From NCBI RefSeq assembly GCF_011758565.1, contig NZ_JAAMOX010000001.1, forward strand, positions 62,001 through 126,000: a DNA stretch of 64,000 bases, read 5' to 3'. Each line of letters starts with the position of its first letter. Positions within the stretch are counted from its first letter, which is position 1. Under the pieces are notes generated by a model. The model saw only the letters and a list, made by a program, of their open reading frames with translations, was not told the DNA's origin and did no database searches. Source of the DNA: Lysinibacter cavernae. Lineage in GTDB: Bacteria > Actinomycetota > Actinomycetes > Actinomycetales > Microbacteriaceae. The translations under genes were made by a program, and so were the position numbers. Positions 28,382 through 35,779 of the stretch are shown in pieces.

Positions 28382-28387
28382 GATACT
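28382..28387 (+). promoter_or_regulatory. -10 hexamer GATACT before the class I methyltransferase gene
   Basis: GATACT ends 6 nt before the ATG at 28394. The intervening GGAGGA touches the start codon, too close to act as a ribosome site, so a leaderless mRNA fits better. Confidence 0.4.
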
Positions 28388-28393
28388 GGAGGA

Positions 28394-29008
28394 ATGGCCG
28401 ATGATCACTACTTCAGTTCAGCTCCCGGAAGCGACTTTCGCCCCAAAACAATACGGGCCCAGCTCTCCGGTACCACCTACGAACTGACAACCGCTGGCGG
28501 TGTTTTCAGCCCCGACCATGTTGACCAAGGTACAGAAGTACTGTTCAAGTACGCGCCAGAGCCTCCGGCATCCGGCAACCTGCTTGATCTTGGAGCCGGT
28601 TGGGGGCCCATTAGTCTGACGCTCGCACTTGAGTCTCCCGAGAGCACAGTATGGGCCGTTGATGTGAACGATCGTGCCCTTGACCTCGTGCGCCTCAACG
28701 CAGAGGCCCTTGGTCTCACCAACGTTCGAGCAGTGAAACCAGACGAAGTGCCAGATGACATTCGCTTTGACGCAATCTGGTCGAACCCACCCATCAGGGT
28801 TGGTAAAAACGTCTTACACGAAATGCTGCTGCACTGGCTTCCTCGCCTGCACGATCGTGCCGATGCCTACCTTGTTGTGCAGCGCAACCTTGGCTCTGAC
28901 TCGCTACAGAAGTGGCTAGAGACCGAACTCTCTGACGAGTTTTCGGTCGATCGCACGGCGACGAGTAAAGGATTCAGGGTCTTGCGAGTTCGCCGCTTGG
29001 TTGCATAG
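28394..29008 (+). CDS. RsmC-like class I SAM methyltransferase
   Basis: 204 aa. SAM-binding motif LLDLGAGWGPISL at about 64-76 and the NPP motif WSNPPIRVG near 131-139, which in RsmC/RlmG enzymes positions the guanine amino group, mark it as an rRNA N2-guanine methyltransferase-like protein. It is the single-domain form, half the length of E. coli RsmC. Divergent from hflX; the exact rRNA target is not determinable here. Confidence 0.85.
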   Translation: MADDHYFSSAPGSDFRPKTIRAQLSGTTYELTTAGGVFSPDHVDQGTEVLFKYAPEPPASGNLLDLGAGWGPISLTLALESPESTVWAVDVNDRALDLVRLNAEALGLTNVRAVKPDEVPDDIRFDAIWSNPPIRVGKNVLHEMLLHWLPRLHDRADAYLVVQRNLGSDSLQKWLETELSDEFSVDRTATSKGFRVLRVRRLVA

Positions 29009-29303
29009 ACGCCTCGTAACAATCCATGGGGCTCGACGACCCATCTGGCCGAGAAACCGCGAAGTTCAGGGGATTCCCGAGACGCAGGCTCGGTGTGCCA
29101 ACTGGTCGCCAGTCATGAAGCGTCACAGTGCGTCACACGACTGTTGTCGGCCGTAAATCCGCTGCTAGCATGGCACCCACACACGATAATGATTTGTGTG
29201 TGTTGGAGCGAAAGCCGAGCCCGGCACCCGCCCAGACAGACTCGTCTGTCGTTGGGTCGTGCGTGCGCGGATGCCTCAACGGCACTAGCCCCTGGAGCAT
29301 CCG
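29009..29303 (+). promoter_or_regulatory. Leader of the methionine operon with hairpins and a small ORF
   Basis: 295 bp without an annotated gene. Likely -10 TAGCAT at 29166-29171. Two hairpins follow: CACACAC/GTGTGTG (29178-29184 with 29196-29202) and a GACAGA/TCTGTC stem extended by CCCA/TGGG (29231-29256). A frame open from 29170 for 45 codons ends with a TGA overlapping the TTG start of the first met gene. I do not find the conserved core of SAM-I, SAM-IV or cobalamin riboswitches. Confidence 0.45.
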
Positions 29304-30470
29304 TTGACCTTCCGTACCGAACCCGTCGGCTCGTTGCCGCGACCGGCACGCCTGCAGAGCGCCCTCATCGATTTTGATGGCGGCCTTGTTGACGCAGATG
29401 AGTTGCAAGCCGAGCAGGATGCTGCGGTGATCGATTCTCTTGAGCGCTTTGCCGCGACGGGTTCGCCGCTCATCACCGACGGCGAGCAACGGGCCTCAAG
29501 CTTTGCCACCTACCCCTTCGCAGACACTCTTGGCGGAGCGGGGCTCAGTGAGAACCTCTCGCTCGACGGCCAGTATTTTGCCATCTTCGAGGACGGCCAT
29601 CACCGGCAACTCCCTCGGTTGACCGCTGGTCCCTTCCGATACAGAGGCTATGCGGCTGATAACGTGAGCGCGGCTCGACCGCTCACCGGGTTGCCCCTGA
29701 AGCAGGCAGCGATTGCTCCGTCGTTGCTTTCGCTGCTGTATCCGCTTGATGGTCAACTCGACGGCTACTCGCGGGAACAGTTTCTTGACGACCTTGTGGA
29801 CGAGTGCGAACGCGATATCAGGCTGACGTTTGCCGCAGGAGCTACCCGTGTTTCGCTTGACTTCACCGAAGGCAGGCTTGCCCTCCGCAACGATGCTCGC
29901 AATCCGTGGACGGGTCGCAAACTACTCGGGGACTTCATCGAGCTCAATAACCGAGTTTTTGACCGCTTTAGCCACGAGGAACGAAGCAACATCGGGTTGC
30001 ACACCTGCCCAGGCAGCGACTTTGATTCTGCCCACAGCGCGGACGTCGATTACGCTCAGCTGCTCCCCGAACTATTCCAGCTCAACGCCGGCTACTTCCT
30101 CGTGCAGCTCGCGAGCGAACCCGAACGGGAACGTGTCTACGAGCTCATCGGCACAAACCTTCGAGACGAGGCCGACGGGGTTGAACAACAGGTGTTAATC
30201 GGTGTGACCAATCCAAAAGACCCGCGAATCGAGACGGCAGACGAAGTCTCGGCACAACTGCTTGCCGCAGCGCAGTTCATTCCAGCTGATCGCCTCGGAT
30301 CAACTGACGACTGCGGATTCTCGCCGTTCAGCATTGACGATAAGCCGAGGCACGGTTCGCCGGATGCCGCCCGCGAGATTGCGTTTGCAAAAATCACTGC
30401 CAGAGTTCGTGGTACTGAGCGGGCCGCAGAAGCCCTTGGCAACCGAGTCGATTGGCAGGGCGGACTGTGA
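29304..30470 (+). CDS. Cobalamin-independent methionine synthase family protein (short, MetE-II type)
   Basis: 388 aa, corresponding to the catalytic half of MetE without the N-terminal duplicate barrel. It opens RTEPVGSLPRP, the family's typical start. Zinc ligands are visible as His and Cys in LHTCPGSD (about 233-240) and Cys in TDDCGFSPF (about 335-343). TTG start at 29304 with GGAG six nt upstream. metF and a full metE follow with 4-nt overlaps. It may use a different methyl donor or acceptor than MetE, as described for core-MetE-like enzymes; this is inference. Confidence 0.85.
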   Translation: MTFRTEPVGSLPRPARLQSALIDFDGGLVDADELQAEQDAAVIDSLERFAATGSPLITDGEQRASSFATYPFADTLGGAGLSENLSLDGQYFAIFEDGHHRQLPRLTAGPFRYRGYAADNVSAARPLTGLPLKQAAIAPSLLSLLYPLDGQLDGYSREQFLDDLVDECERDIRLTFAAGATRVSLDFTEGRLALRNDARNPWTGRKLLGDFIELNNRVFDRFSHEERSNIGLHTCPGSDFDSAHSADVDYAQLLPELFQLNAGYFLVQLASEPERERVYELIGTNLRDEADGVEQQVLIGVTNPKDPRIETADEVSAQLLAAAQFIPADRLGSTDDCGFSPFSIDDKPRHGSPDAAREIAFAKITARVRGTERAAEALGNRVDWQGGL

Positions 30471-31423
30471 GTGCCGGGGGCTGTTCCAGCAGCATAACCG
30501 TCGGCGGAGAAGGTTCGGCAGCGACGGCAACAGGGGGACAACCACAACGCGTTCCCTTTTCATACGAGGTGTTTCCTGCCAGAAGCAGCGCGGCCGCCCT
30601 TGCACTCGGACACACCGTCCAGCACCTTGCCGCCTCTGGACCTGAGTTCATCTCGGTGACCTACGGGGCGAACGGCTCGAGCCGGGACGCATCCCTTGAC
30701 CTGCTCAAATACATCAAACAACACACCGAAGCGCGACCACTTGCGCACCTCACGTCAATCGGTTCATCCAAAGCAGAAATTGAGCAACTTGTTGCTGACT
30801 TCTGGCAGGCAGGAGTTTACGACTTCCTTGCCCTGCGAGGTGACCCGCCTCGTGGTGTCTCCGAAGCAGACGTTGAGCTTGGCGAAGTCCCAAACACCGT
30901 TGAATTTGTTGACCTCATCCAATCGATTCTGAAACGGCAATCGGGGGCAACGGGCCGAGTATGTATTGCGGCGTTCCCGAATAAGCACCCGCGCTCCGAG
31001 ACGATCAACGATGACATCAACGTGTTGCTCGCCAAACAGGATGCCGGGGCAGCCTTTGCGATTACCCAGCTGTTTTTCCACGCGGACGATTACCTGCGGT
31101 TTGTTGATGCGGCATCGCGCGCCGGCGTGCGTATTCCCATCCTTCCAGGCCTGATGCCCGTTTCAACCTCCGCCCAGTTGCTCAAAGTCGCGGAACTTGC
31201 GGGGGAGCAGGCCCCGGACGATTTGCTTGCTCGACTAGAAGCCGCTGGCGGTTACGGCCCCGAATGCGGGGTTGAGCACACCGTTGGGCTCGCCTCGCGG
31301 CTGGTGAGCGAGGGCGCGCCCGGCATCCACCTTTATACCTTCAACAGACACCAATCCGTGCTCGCGGTGCTCCGCGAACTCGGGCTGCTTACCAACCACC
31401 CATTTGAAAAGGAACTCGCATGA
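30467..31423 (+). CDS. metF: Methylenetetrahydrofolate reductase
   Basis: 318 aa flavoprotein TIM barrel supplying methyl-THF to MetE. Family segments are visible: PFSYEVFPAR with the catalytic Glu, FISVTYGANGSSRD, DFLALRGDPP, and a TQLFFHADDYLRFVD stretch with the substrate-binding Gln. The GTG at 30467 overlaps the upstream stop (GTGA), and the first 28 residues are an unusual Gly/Ser/Ala-rich extension. Operon with the two methionine synthase genes around it. Confidence 0.95.
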   Translation: MSAGGCSSSITVGGEGSAATATGGQPQRVPFSYEVFPARSSAAALALGHTVQHLAASGPEFISVTYGANGSSRDASLDLLKYIKQHTEARPLAHLTSIGSSKAEIEQLVADFWQAGVYDFLALRGDPPRGVSEADVELGEVPNTVEFVDLIQSILKRQSGATGRVCIAAFPNKHPRSETINDDINVLLAKQDAGAAFAITQLFFHADDYLRFVDAASRAGVRIPILPGLMPVSTSAQLLKVAELAGEQAPDDLLARLEAAGGYGPECGVEHTVGLASRLVSEGAPGIHLYTFNRHQSVLAVLRELGLLTNHPFEKELA

Positions 31424-33729
31424 GCACAACATCCCCGTTTCCCACCGGCACTGTCCTTGGCTACCCACGAATCGGCCGCCGGCGTGAGCTCAAGCGCGCC
31501 GTCGAATCATTCTGGAAGGGCGGAATCGACCTCGCCGAACTGGAACGAGTCAGCGCTGAGCTGCGTGCCGCAACCCGCGACCGCCTTGCCTCCCTCGGAC
31601 TCGACCCAGTTGGCTCAGCCATCCCTGAATCGTTCAGCTACTACGACCAGGTACTCGACGCGGCGGTCACGGTTGGGGCAACGCCCGCCCGGTTTGCGTA
31701 TCTCGAGGATGCCGTCGGCAAGGTTGACCTGCCAGGCTACTTCACGATCGCGCGTGGAGAAGACGAGCACCTTCCTGTCGAGATGACCAAATGGTTCGAC
31801 ACGAATTATCACTACTCTGTGCCAGAGATTGGCCCAGAGACGAACTTCCACCTGGCCTCAGATCGCATTGTGCGGCAGTTTGAAGAAGGCAAAGCGCAGG
31901 GCTACCTCACACGTCCCGTTATCGTCGGACCGGTCACATTTTTGCTGTTGAGTAAGCCGAGCGAGAGTGCGCCAGCTGGGTTCCGGCCAATTTCGCGCCT
32001 CGCAGACCTGCTCCCCGTCTACACCGAGCTCCTCGGACGGCTGAAGGATGCTGGCGCCGAATGGGTGCAGCTTGACGAACCCGGGCTCGTAAGCGAAAGT
32101 ATCGACGAGGAGCGCTCCGTAGTCCTGGATGCCGCCGCGGTGGCGTACCAGGCGCTCGGCTCAGCGATCAACCGTCCACAGCTGTTTGTCGCTGCCCCGT
32201 ACGCAGCCCTCGACGATGCGCTGCCAGTGCTCGCCGCATCGCCAGTTGAAGCAATTGGCCTCGACCTTGTCCGCGGAGACGTGCCGGCGGCAGTCCCAGG
32301 TCTCGAAACAAAGACCCTGGTCGGCGGGGTCGTTGACGGCCACAACGTCTGGCGCGGAGACCTTGGTGTTGCGTTCGAGAAGCTCGAAGCGCTCAGCAAG
32401 CTCAGCCCCAGTATCGCGGTGGCGAGTTCTACCTCGTTGCAGCACGTGCCGCACGACGTGAATGACGAGCCAAACCTCAGCGATCGCCTCAAAAGCTGGC
32501 TCGCGTTTGCTGAGCAAAAGGTTGGGCAGATTGCGACGCTGGCTCGCGGGCTCGAAGCGGGCCGTGCATCCATTGGCGACGAATTGAACGCCTCTGCAAC
32601 GGCACTTGCTGACCGTCTCTCTGCTCCTGGCGTGAAGGACAACACCGTTCGGGCCCGCACCTCCGCGCTAACCGAATCGGATTTCTCCCGAGGAGACTAC
32701 GACGCTCGTGTCGCAGCCCAGGCATCAGCGCTCAACCTGCCCGACCTGCCAACGACCACTATCGGATCGTTCCCACAGACGGGCGACATCCGCAAAGCCC
32801 GCGCCGCGTTTGTGAAGGGTGACATCACGCAGGAGCAGTACAACGAGTTCCTTCGTGATGAAATCCGCAACGTAGTCGATCTGCAAGAAGATATCGGTCT
32901 CGACGTACTGGTTCACGGTGAGCCGGAGCGTAACGACATGGTGCAGTACTTCGCAGAGAACTTTGACGGCTTTGATGTCACCGCCAACGGCTGGGTGCAG
33001 TCATACGGAACCCGAGCAACCAGGCCCTCGCTGCTCTGGGGAGACGTGTCACGTCCAGCTCCGTTTACCGTTGAGTGGAGCGCGTTCACACAATCGCTGA
33101 CCGAGAAGCCGGTGAAGGGGATGCTCACGGGACCGGTCACCATTCTTGCCTGGTCGTTTGTGCGCGACGACCAGCCCCTCGAAGAAACCGCCAACCAGGT
33201 CGCACTCGCCCTCCGGGACGAGATTGCTGACCTTGAGGCTGCAGGTATCGGCATCATTCAGGTCGACGAGCCCGCGCTTCGTGAGTTGCTGCCGCTGAAG
33301 GTAGCAGATCAGCCGGAGTACCTGAAGTGGTCGGTTGACTCCTTCCGTCTCGCGACGGCAGGCGCCGCAGATGCGACGCAGATTCACACGCACCTGTGTT
33401 ACTCCGAATTTGGGGTTGTCATTGATGCCATCAGGGCGCTGGACGCCGATGTGACAAGCATCGAAGCCGCGCGCTCCAAGATGGACGTTGTGCACGACAT
33501 CAAGGCGAGTGGTTTTGACCACGGAATCGGACCCGGTGTCTACGACATTCACTCGCCCCGTGTACCAAGCGTTGACGAGATCTCAGAACTCATCACCACC
33601 GCGCTCGGTGAGATCCCTGCCAGCCAGGTATGGATCAACCCTGACTGCGGACTCAAGACCCGTGGATACGACGAGACAGCGGCCAGCCTCCGGAACATCC
33701 TTGAGGCGACGCGGGCAGCGCGCGTCTAA
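31420..33729 (+). CDS. metE: Cobalamin-independent methionine synthase
   Basis: 769 aa, two-barrel MetE that transfers a methyl group from methyl-THF-polyglutamate to homocysteine. N-terminal TVLGYPRIGRRRELK, C-terminal barrel from about residue 440 (LPTTTIGSFPQT) and zinc ligands His and Cys in HTHLCYSEF plus Cys in WINPDCGLKTRGYDE. ATGA overlap with metF. Full length and intact. Confidence 0.97.
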   Translation: MSTTSPFPTGTVLGYPRIGRRRELKRAVESFWKGGIDLAELERVSAELRAATRDRLASLGLDPVGSAIPESFSYYDQVLDAAVTVGATPARFAYLEDAVGKVDLPGYFTIARGEDEHLPVEMTKWFDTNYHYSVPEIGPETNFHLASDRIVRQFEEGKAQGYLTRPVIVGPVTFLLLSKPSESAPAGFRPISRLADLLPVYTELLGRLKDAGAEWVQLDEPGLVSESIDEERSVVLDAAAVAYQALGSAINRPQLFVAAPYAALDDALPVLAASPVEAIGLDLVRGDVPAAVPGLETKTLVGGVVDGHNVWRGDLGVAFEKLEALSKLSPSIAVASSTSLQHVPHDVNDEPNLSDRLKSWLAFAEQKVGQIATLARGLEAGRASIGDELNASATALADRLSAPGVKDNTVRARTSALTESDFSRGDYDARVAAQASALNLPDLPTTTIGSFPQTGDIRKARAAFVKGDITQEQYNEFLRDEIRNVVDLQEDIGLDVLVHGEPERNDMVQYFAENFDGFDVTANGWVQSYGTRATRPSLLWGDVSRPAPFTVEWSAFTQSLTEKPVKGMLTGPVTILAWSFVRDDQPLEETANQVALALRDEIADLEAAGIGIIQVDEPALRELLPLKVADQPEYLKWSVDSFRLATAGAADATQIHTHLCYSEFGVVIDAIRALDADVTSIEAARSKMDVVHDIKASGFDHGIGPGVYDIHSPRVPSVDEISELITTALGEIPASQVWINPDCGLKTRGYDETAASLRNILEATRAARV

Positions 33730-33742
33730 GGCGGTGCGAACT

Positions 33743-33810
33743 GGGCCGTGTAGACGGCCCGTTGAATATCAACAGGGCCCTATCCTCACTGAGGATAGGG
33801 CCCTGTTGAT
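33743..33810 (+). terminator. Tandem hairpins after metE
   Basis: A 7-bp hairpin (33743-33749 with 33754-33760) is followed by a near-perfect 20-bp hairpin with a 3-nt loop (33768-33787 with 33791-33810). They lie between the convergent metE and lexA genes, so the large stem can serve both strands. Confidence 0.8.
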
Positions 33811-33908
33811 GTGTTTGGCTGAGGAGCTGGGCACACGATGCGAGCTATCAAGCGGATGTTTTGCGTTGCGCTGCGCAACAGGCGTACTGTTCTCGGCGCA
33901 CGTACCCA

Positions 33909-34640
33909 CTACAGCGAGCGGAGTACCGCGACGACCTTGCCAAGCACCTGTGCGTAGTCGCCAAGAATTGGCTCGAATGCCGTGTTGCGGGGGAGCAACC
34001 ACGTGTGACCGTCACGCTGGCGAAACACCTTCACCGTTGCCTCATCGTCGAGCATTGCGGCCACAATATCGCCGTTTTCGGCGGTCTGCTGCTGTCGAAC
34101 CACGACAAAATCACCGTCGCAGATGGCGGCGTCGATCATTGATTCACCAACGACTTTGAGCATGAACAGCTCGCCCTTGCCAACGAGTTGCCGGGGAAGG
34201 GGGACGACCTCGTCGATCATCTGGTCTGCTGTAATTGGGATACCTGCAGCGATGCGACCCACAAGGGGAACCATCGCCGCGTCTCCAATGATGTTTGACC
34301 CGCTGTGGCCGCTCTGGTGGGGAGTGACGTCGCCATCATCACCAATCGCTGGGTTGCCCGCAGGAGTCGGGCTTGGGAGTTCAATCAGGATTTCGAGCGC
34401 GCGCGGGCGGTTGGGGTCTCGGCGAAGGTATCCGCTCAGCTCAAGCTGATTGAGCTGATGGGTGACGCTCGAGAGCGATTTGAGGCCGACTGCGTCGCCG
34501 ATCTCGCGCATGCTTGGCGGGTATCCCTGCCTGCTGACTGATTGTTGGATGACCTCAAGAATGGCGATCTGTTTGTCGCTGAGGCTTTTGCGCCGACGGG
34601 TGGTGGGGCGTGCGCTCTGCGTCTCGCCTGTTTCGCTCAT
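33909..34640 (-). CDS. lexA: LexA repressor
   Basis: 243 aa SOS repressor. Winged helix at about 20-85 ([17 protein letters not shown]...[25 protein letters not shown]), then a 35-residue linker, the Ala132-Gly133 self-cleavage site, and the Ser167/Lys204 catalytic dyad (GESMID, ATVKVF). GGAGG precedes the ATG at 34640. Its upstream region has LexA boxes shared with the divergent LysM gene, so it is autoregulated. Confidence 0.98.
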   Translation of the reverse strand: MSETGETQSARPTTRRRKSLSDKQIAILEVIQQSVSRQGYPPSMREIGDAVGLKSLSSVTHQLNQLELSGYLRRDPNRPRALEILIELPSPTPAGNPAIGDDGDVTPHQSGHSGSNIIGDAAMVPLVGRIAAGIPITADQMIDEVVPLPRQLVGKGELFMLKVVGESMIDAAICDGDFVVVRQQQTAENGDIVAAMLDDEATVKVFRQRDGHTWLLPRNTAFEPILGDYAQVLGKVVAVLRSL

Positions 34641-34809
34641 CGGGTCCTCCGTCTGGTCGTGCTTCTGATGTATCGCGGACGTCTGTGCCGATAACTCAGC
34701 GATAGCGACTGCAAAAACTCAAATGTCAGTGGTTGCTGTTTGAGTTATCTCACTGCCCCAGTCGAGGGGCTTGAGATATTCGAAACTGTACCGAGTTTTT
34801 GACGTCACG

Positions 34810-34825
34810 GCAAACGTATGTTCGA
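34810..34825. promoter_or_regulatory. SOS box nearer lexA
   Basis: GCAAACGTATGTTCGA matches TCGAAC-N4-GTTCGA at 10 of 12 positions; the right half-site is perfect. It lies 170 bp upstream of the lexA start. Confidence 0.65.
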
Positions 34826-34880
34826 GTGTCGCAGTAATTAATTTGAAGATATTCGAATTTCAGCTTGATTATTCGAACAA

Positions 34881-34896
34881 TCGAATATAGATTCGA
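34881..34896. promoter_or_regulatory. SOS box nearer the LysM gene
   Basis: TCGAATATAGATTCGA is a symmetric TCGAAT/ATTCGA palindrome with a 4-nt spacer, 10 of 12 matches to the LexA operator, 66 bp upstream of the LysM gene start. Further TTCGAA half-sites surround it. Confidence 0.7.
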
Positions 34897-34962
34897 AACA
34901 TAGATTCGCATGTGGCCCTCCCGGCCGAGGGCAACATGCGAATCTCTCGAAGGAGGAACATC

Positions 34963-35451
34963 ATGAGCATGGCAACCAAATCACGGCAGTTCGGTCAGAC
35001 CCGACCGCAGCACCTCAGCTTGGTTTCAGAGCGCGTTCTCGACGCGAACTACGGCAACGGCTACTACGATTCTGTTGCTGCTGGTCGCATGGTTCAAGCG
35101 TCCGCTGCTGACGGCTCCGTCACGGTAGCTCACACTCGGCTGCGCCTCACTCGACGCGGGCGCGTCGTGGTGACCCTCGGCGTGACCGTTCTCATGCTGC
35201 TTGTCGGCATGTGCGGTGTGTTCTTCGTCTCAGGCGCGGCTGTCGCCTCGTCCGGCGCTTCCGACAATTCGTTCAACTATGTCACCGTCAACGCAGGTGA
35301 GAGCATGTGGTCGCTGGCAAGTGACCTTGACCCGAGTAGCGATCCTCGCGATGTTATTAGTGACATTGTCTCCCTGAATCAGCTCACGAGCACCGACATC
35401 GAGCCGGGGCAGCGTCTCGCTATCCCGACCAAATACGACACCAAGTCGTAA
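34963..35451 (+). CDS. SOS-induced LysM membrane protein, likely cell-division suppressor (YneA/DivS/ChiZ-type)
   Basis: 162 aa. Short cytoplasmic N-terminus, one transmembrane helix at about 68-95, and an extracytoplasmic LysM domain at about 105-156 (YVTVNAGESMWSLAS...QLTSTDIEPGQRLAIP). The same arrangement divergent from lexA is known for B. subtilis YneA, C. glutamicum DivS and M. tuberculosis Rv2719c, which block division during DNA damage. Ribosome site AGGAGG (34951-34956) decides the ATG at 34963. SOS control follows from the LexA boxes; function is inferred by position and architecture. Confidence 0.9.
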   Translation: MSMATKSRQFGQTRPQHLSLVSERVLDANYGNGYYDSVAAGRMVQASAADGSVTVAHTRLRLTRRGRVVVTLGVTVLMLLVGMCGVFFVSGAAVASSGASDNSFNYVTVNAGESMWSLASDLDPSSDPRDVISDIVSLNQLTSTDIEPGQRLAIPTKYDTKS

Positions 35452-35519
35452 GCCTGCTGACCAAGAATCGGGTTACTGAGCACCTGCCAAACAGCGTCGT
35501 TGAGCATTGCTTTTTGCTT

Positions 35520-35562
35520 CCCCCTTAGCCCGTCCACACAACGGCTGAGGGGGATTTTTGTT
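35520..35562 (+). terminator. Intrinsic terminator after the LysM gene
   Basis: Arms at about 35520-35533 and 35541-35553 (CCCCCTTAGCC... and ...GGCTGAGGGGG) pair with one bulge, followed by a T-rich run (ATTTTTGTTTT). It is the clearest intrinsic terminator in the window. Confidence 0.85.
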
Positions 35563-35568
35563 TTGATT

Positions 35569-35604
35569 GTTGAGCATGTTGAGCATGTTGAGCATGTTGA
35601 GCAC
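35569..35604 (+). repeat. Four tandem copies of a 9-bp unit
   Basis: GTTGAGCAT occurs three times in a row and a fourth time as GTTGAGCAC. Non-coding; the sequence then degenerates into GTTGGGTTTGTTGGGCTG. Confidence 0.9.
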
Positions 35605-35763
35605 GTTGGGTTTGTTGGGCTGGTTGGTGCGCAGCGGACGCAGCCCTGCAATCAATGTGACGTGCGACGGTCCTGACATGCGGTAGTCCTGACGAGCGGT
35701 GGTTGTGACCGGCCGTGGTTGTCACACATACTCGTGGTTACCTGAGTTCTGAGCTCTTGTTGA

Positions 35764-35779
35764 GGGGGGGGGGGGGGGG
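35764..35779. repeat. Run of 16 G abutting the dnaE2 stop codon
   Basis: Sixteen consecutive G on the plus strand end one base before the dnaE2 stop codon (minus strand). In the dnaE2 mRNA it becomes a C16 tract just after translation ends. Length may be imprecise in an assembly. Confidence 0.85.

Larger units (their letters stand above)
34641..34962. promoter_or_regulatory. Divergent SOS control region between lexA and the LysM gene
   Basis: 322 bp, clearly more AT-rich than its surroundings, with several TTCGAA-containing half sites between about 34,775 and 34,910. Two good boxes are listed separately. It must hold both divergent promoters. Confidence 0.7.
35452..35779 (+). other. Intergenic region with terminator, 9-bp repeats and a poly-G tract
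   Basis: 328 bp without a convincing gene, between the LysM gene and the convergent dnaE2. It contains a terminator hairpin, a block of 9-bp repeats and 16 consecutive G, each listed separately. Confidence 0.7.

Noticed and set aside
29160-29303. SAM or cobalamin riboswitch ahead of the methionine operon
   Set aside because: The conserved core sequences of those riboswitches are not present; only generic hairpins are. Kept as an unclassified leader.
35569-35604. 9-bp tandem repeats as a CRISPR or origin iteron array
   Set aside because: Units are contiguous without spacers, only four copies, and no cas, dnaA or rep genes are near.
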